A stretch of DNA of 64,000 nt, taken from NCBI RefSeq assembly GCF_000717345.1, contig NZ_JNZA01000004.1, positions 186,001 through 250,000 of the forward strand, read 5' to 3'. Below, in pieces: positions 62,412-64,000 of this stretch; the first letter of the stretch is position 1, and the number at the start of each line of letters is the position of its first letter. Both the position numbers and the translations under genes were made by a program. The notes under the pieces are model-generated. The model was not told the DNA's origin, did no database searches, and saw nothing but the letters and a program-made list of their open reading frames with translations. This DNA comes from Streptomyces lydicus (GTDB taxonomy: Bacteria > Actinomycetota > Actinomycetes > Streptomycetales > Streptomycetaceae).

Positions 62412-63440
62412 CTACTTCTTGACGAACTCGGTGGTGTAGGTCTTCTTCAGATCCACCGTGGCGTTCTTGAGGTTGGGGTTGAACGCCTTCAGCACCCGCT
62501 CGACGGTCGCCGGGCCGTCGGCCGGCATCACCCCGTCCTTGGTGAACATCGGCAGGGTGTCCTTGATCGCCTGGGCGTAGAGCTGCTTGCCGCCCTGCGC
62601 GTAGTCGGCGGGCATCTTGGCGGCGATCTGCTCGGCGGAGTGGGTGGACATCCACTTGAGGGTCTTCACGAATGCCTTGGCCAGCTTGCGCACCGTGTCC
62701 TTGTGGCTGTTCACCCAGTCGGTGTTCATGTAGAGGCTGGACGAGGGGTACGGGCCGCCGAGCGCCTCCTTGGAGCCCTCGGGCGTCCGCATGTCGATGA
62801 GGACCTTGCCCAGCTTCTTGTCCACGATCTGTGCGACCGTCGGGTCGGTCGTCATCCCGCCCTGGATCGAGCCCTGCTGGAGGGCGGAGATGAAGGTCTG
62901 GCCGGCGCCGACCGCCACCGGCGTGAACTCGTTGGTCTGCACCCCGTTCTTCACCGCGAGGTACTTGGTGAGGAAGTCGGTGGACGAGCCGAGGCCGGTG
63001 ACGCCGAGCTTCTTGCCCTTGAAGTCCTTGGCGGAGGTGAGGTCGCCGGCGGCCTTGTTCGAGACCACCTCGACCTCGCCGGGGGCGTGGGCGAGCTGCA
63101 CCACCGACTCCACCTGCTTGCCCTTGACCTGGAGGTCGAGGGTGTGGTCGTAGAAGCCGACGACGCCCTGGACGTCGCCGGAGATCAGCGAGGTGGTGGC
63201 CTGCACACCGGCCGGTTCGGTGAGCAGGGTGACGTGCAGGCCCTCGTCCTGGAAGTAGCCGAGCTGCTGGGTCAGTCTGGCGGGCAGGTAGATGACCTTG
63301 TCGAGACCCCCCACCATGATCTTGACCTTGCCGTCCTTGGCGTCGGCGGCTCCGCCGGAGGATCCCCCGCAGGCGGTCAGCGTGGTGAGGGCCAGCATCG
63401 TGGCGGCCGTGGCGGTCGCGAGCTTGAGGTGGGTGCGCAT
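62412..63440 (-). CDS. ABC transporter substrate-binding lipoprotein (SsuA/NMT1 type)
   Basis: A 342-residue periplasmic-binding-type protein with signal peptide and lipobox (TTLTACGG, Cys24), two alpha/beta lobes and segments typical of nitrate/sulfonate/thiamine-precursor binding proteins (KVIYLPARLTQQLGYFQDEG, GLGSSTDFL). The permease gene lies 74 bp behind it on the same strand. Substrate (sulfonate, taurine, riboflavin or HMP-like) cannot be told apart. Confidence 0.88.
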   Translation of the reverse strand: MRTHLKLATATAATMLALTTLTACGGSSGGAADAKDGKVKIMVGGLDKVIYLPARLTQQLGYFQDEGLHVTLLTEPAGVQATTSLISGDVQGVVGFYDHTLDLQVKGKQVESVVQLAHAPGEVEVVSNKAAGDLTSAKDFKGKKLGVTGLGSSTDFLTKYLAVKNGVQTNEFTPVAVGAGQTFISALQQGSIQGGMTTDPTVAQIVDKKLGKVLIDMRTPEGSKEALGGPYPSSSLYMNTDWVNSHKDTVRKLAKAFVKTLKWMSTHSAEQIAAKMPADYAQGGKQLYAQAIKDTLPMFTKDGVMPADGPATVERVLKAFNPNLKNATVDLKKTYTTEFVKK

Positions 63441-63514
63441 GGTGGTGTCCTTGGTGTGGTGACGGGCTTACGGGAGGCGGGTGTTGAGCGGGTGGCGGAG
63501 GTGTCGGCCGGGGT

Positions 63515-64000
63515 TCAGCGTTCGGCGCCGGCGTCGGCCGGCTTCCAGCGGAAGAGCCGCTTCTCCAGGAAGGCCAGCAGTCCCTCGGCGAGCAGGGCGA
63601 CGACGGCGAGGATCACCATGGCCGCGTAGACGCCGGCCGCGTTGAAGGTGCCCTGGGACGCCGAGACCAGCAGGCCGAGGCCCTTGGTCGCGCCGATGTA
63701 CTCGCCGACGATCGCGCCGATCAGTGCGAAGCCGAAGCTGACGTGCAGGCTGGTGAAGATCCACGAGGTGGCGGACGGGATCACCACCTGCAGGGTGACC
63801 TGGCGGCTGCTCGCCCCGAGGATCCGGGAGTTGGCGACCAGGTTGCGGTCCACCTCGCGGGCGCCCTGGAAGGCGTTGAAGAAGACCGGGAAGAACACCA
63901 GGACGACGGCCGAGGCGACCTTGGAGGCCGGTCCGAGTCCGAACCAGATAAGGAAGATCGGGGCCAGCACGATCCTCGGCAGCGCGTTGAGCACCTTGAT
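63515..64000 (-). CDS. ABC transporter permease, partial (N-terminus beyond window)
   Basis: The last 161 or so residues of a BPD-type permease, starting beyond the right edge. It has several transmembrane helices and an EAA-loop-like segment (GASSRQVTLQVVIPSATSW), ending FRWKPADAGAER. Partner of the binding protein at 62412; the ATPase gene must lie further right. Confidence 0.85.
   Translation of the reverse strand: MKVLNALPRIVLAPIFLIWFGLGPASKVASAVVLVFFPVFFNAFQGAREVDRNLVANSRILGASSRQVTLQVVIPSATSWIFTSLHVSFGFALIGAIVGEYIGATKGLGLLVSASQGTFNAAGVYAAMVILAVVALLAEGLLAFLEKRLFRWKPADAGAER

Noticed and set aside
1..64000. Many long open frames antisense to or out of phase with real genes (for example at 44023-46593 and 48692-51310, minus)
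   Set aside because: High-GC third-position bias produces such frames; none shows domain motifs.
1..64000. tRNA, rRNA, CRISPR arrays, integrase/att sites
   Set aside because: None seen: no regularly spaced repeats, no cloverleaf-like sequence noticed, no integrase gene.

Overview
The window is high-GC DNA with actinobacterial-style gene packing: ATGA/GTGA/TGATG overlaps, frequent GTG and TTG starts, a mycothiol-dependent-type protein and MerR, PadR and GntR regulators. It looks like a Streptomyces or close relative. No tRNA, rRNA or CRISPR array was recognised.

Layout. (1) 9-5659: a minus-strand trans-4-hydroxy-proline catabolic operon. It holds a DadA-like oxidase, a [2Fe-2S] protein, an FAD/BFD-like dehydrogenase, a DHDPS-family deaminase and a hydroxyproline 2-epimerase, followed by a GntR regulator. 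The oxidase, ferredoxin-like and FAD proteins resemble a heterotrimeric D-hydroxyproline dehydrogenase. (2) 5753-25487: a biosynthetic gene cluster of unknown product, divergently transcribed from a roughly 350-bp promoter region at 20743-21092. The left arm encodes a stand-alone condensation domain, a tandem ATP-grasp ligase, a carbamoyltransferase, a KamA-type radical SAM aminomutase, an aminotransferase, a DinB-like protein, a BtrH-like/ACP fusion, an ACP, two acyl-CoA dehydrogenases, a phosphopantetheinyl transferase and an adenylating enzyme. The right arm has a second adenylating enzyme, an MFS exporter and an ATP-grasp enzyme whose 3' end looks cut off. I infer a carbamoylated, beta-amino-acid-containing, ATP-grasp-ligated small molecule built on carrier proteins without modular NRPS/PKS. 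(3) 25073-31982: a PNPOx-like flavoprotein, a 162-bp MITE-like element, a VOC protein, a family-5 UDG, a secreted protein, a frameshifted hydrolase, a beta-lactamase-fold hydrolase with a MerR regulator, and a hypothetical protein.

(4) 32065-42624: steroid ring C/D degradation. The order SDR-SDR / echA20-ipdA-ipdB-ipdC / fadA6 / ipdF-like SDR follows the mycobacterial KstR2 regulon, and an enoyl-CoA hydratase with two acyl-CoA dehydrogenases (resembling echA13-fadE17-fadE18) is added. Both divergent promoters carry a KstR2-like 14-mer. (5) 42723-54053: a lipoprotein, a PadR regulator, a FUSC-type membrane protein, a SpoIIE phosphatase, UdgX, a ClpC-like AAA+ ATPase and small stress/membrane proteins.

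(6) 54179-62386: a compact six-gene plus-strand operon. It encodes a cytoplasmic NucA-type nuclease, an alpha/beta hydrolase, a P-loop ATPase with an Arg in place of the Walker A Lys, a STAND NTPase with a TPR-like C-terminus, an EAD-like/trypsin protease and a second trypsin-like protease. This is the best candidate for an undescribed conflict or anti-phage system. (7) 62412-64000: an SsuA/NMT1-type ABC substrate-binding lipoprotein and a permease running off the window.

All functions are inferred from motifs and gene order read by eye; no database search was run.
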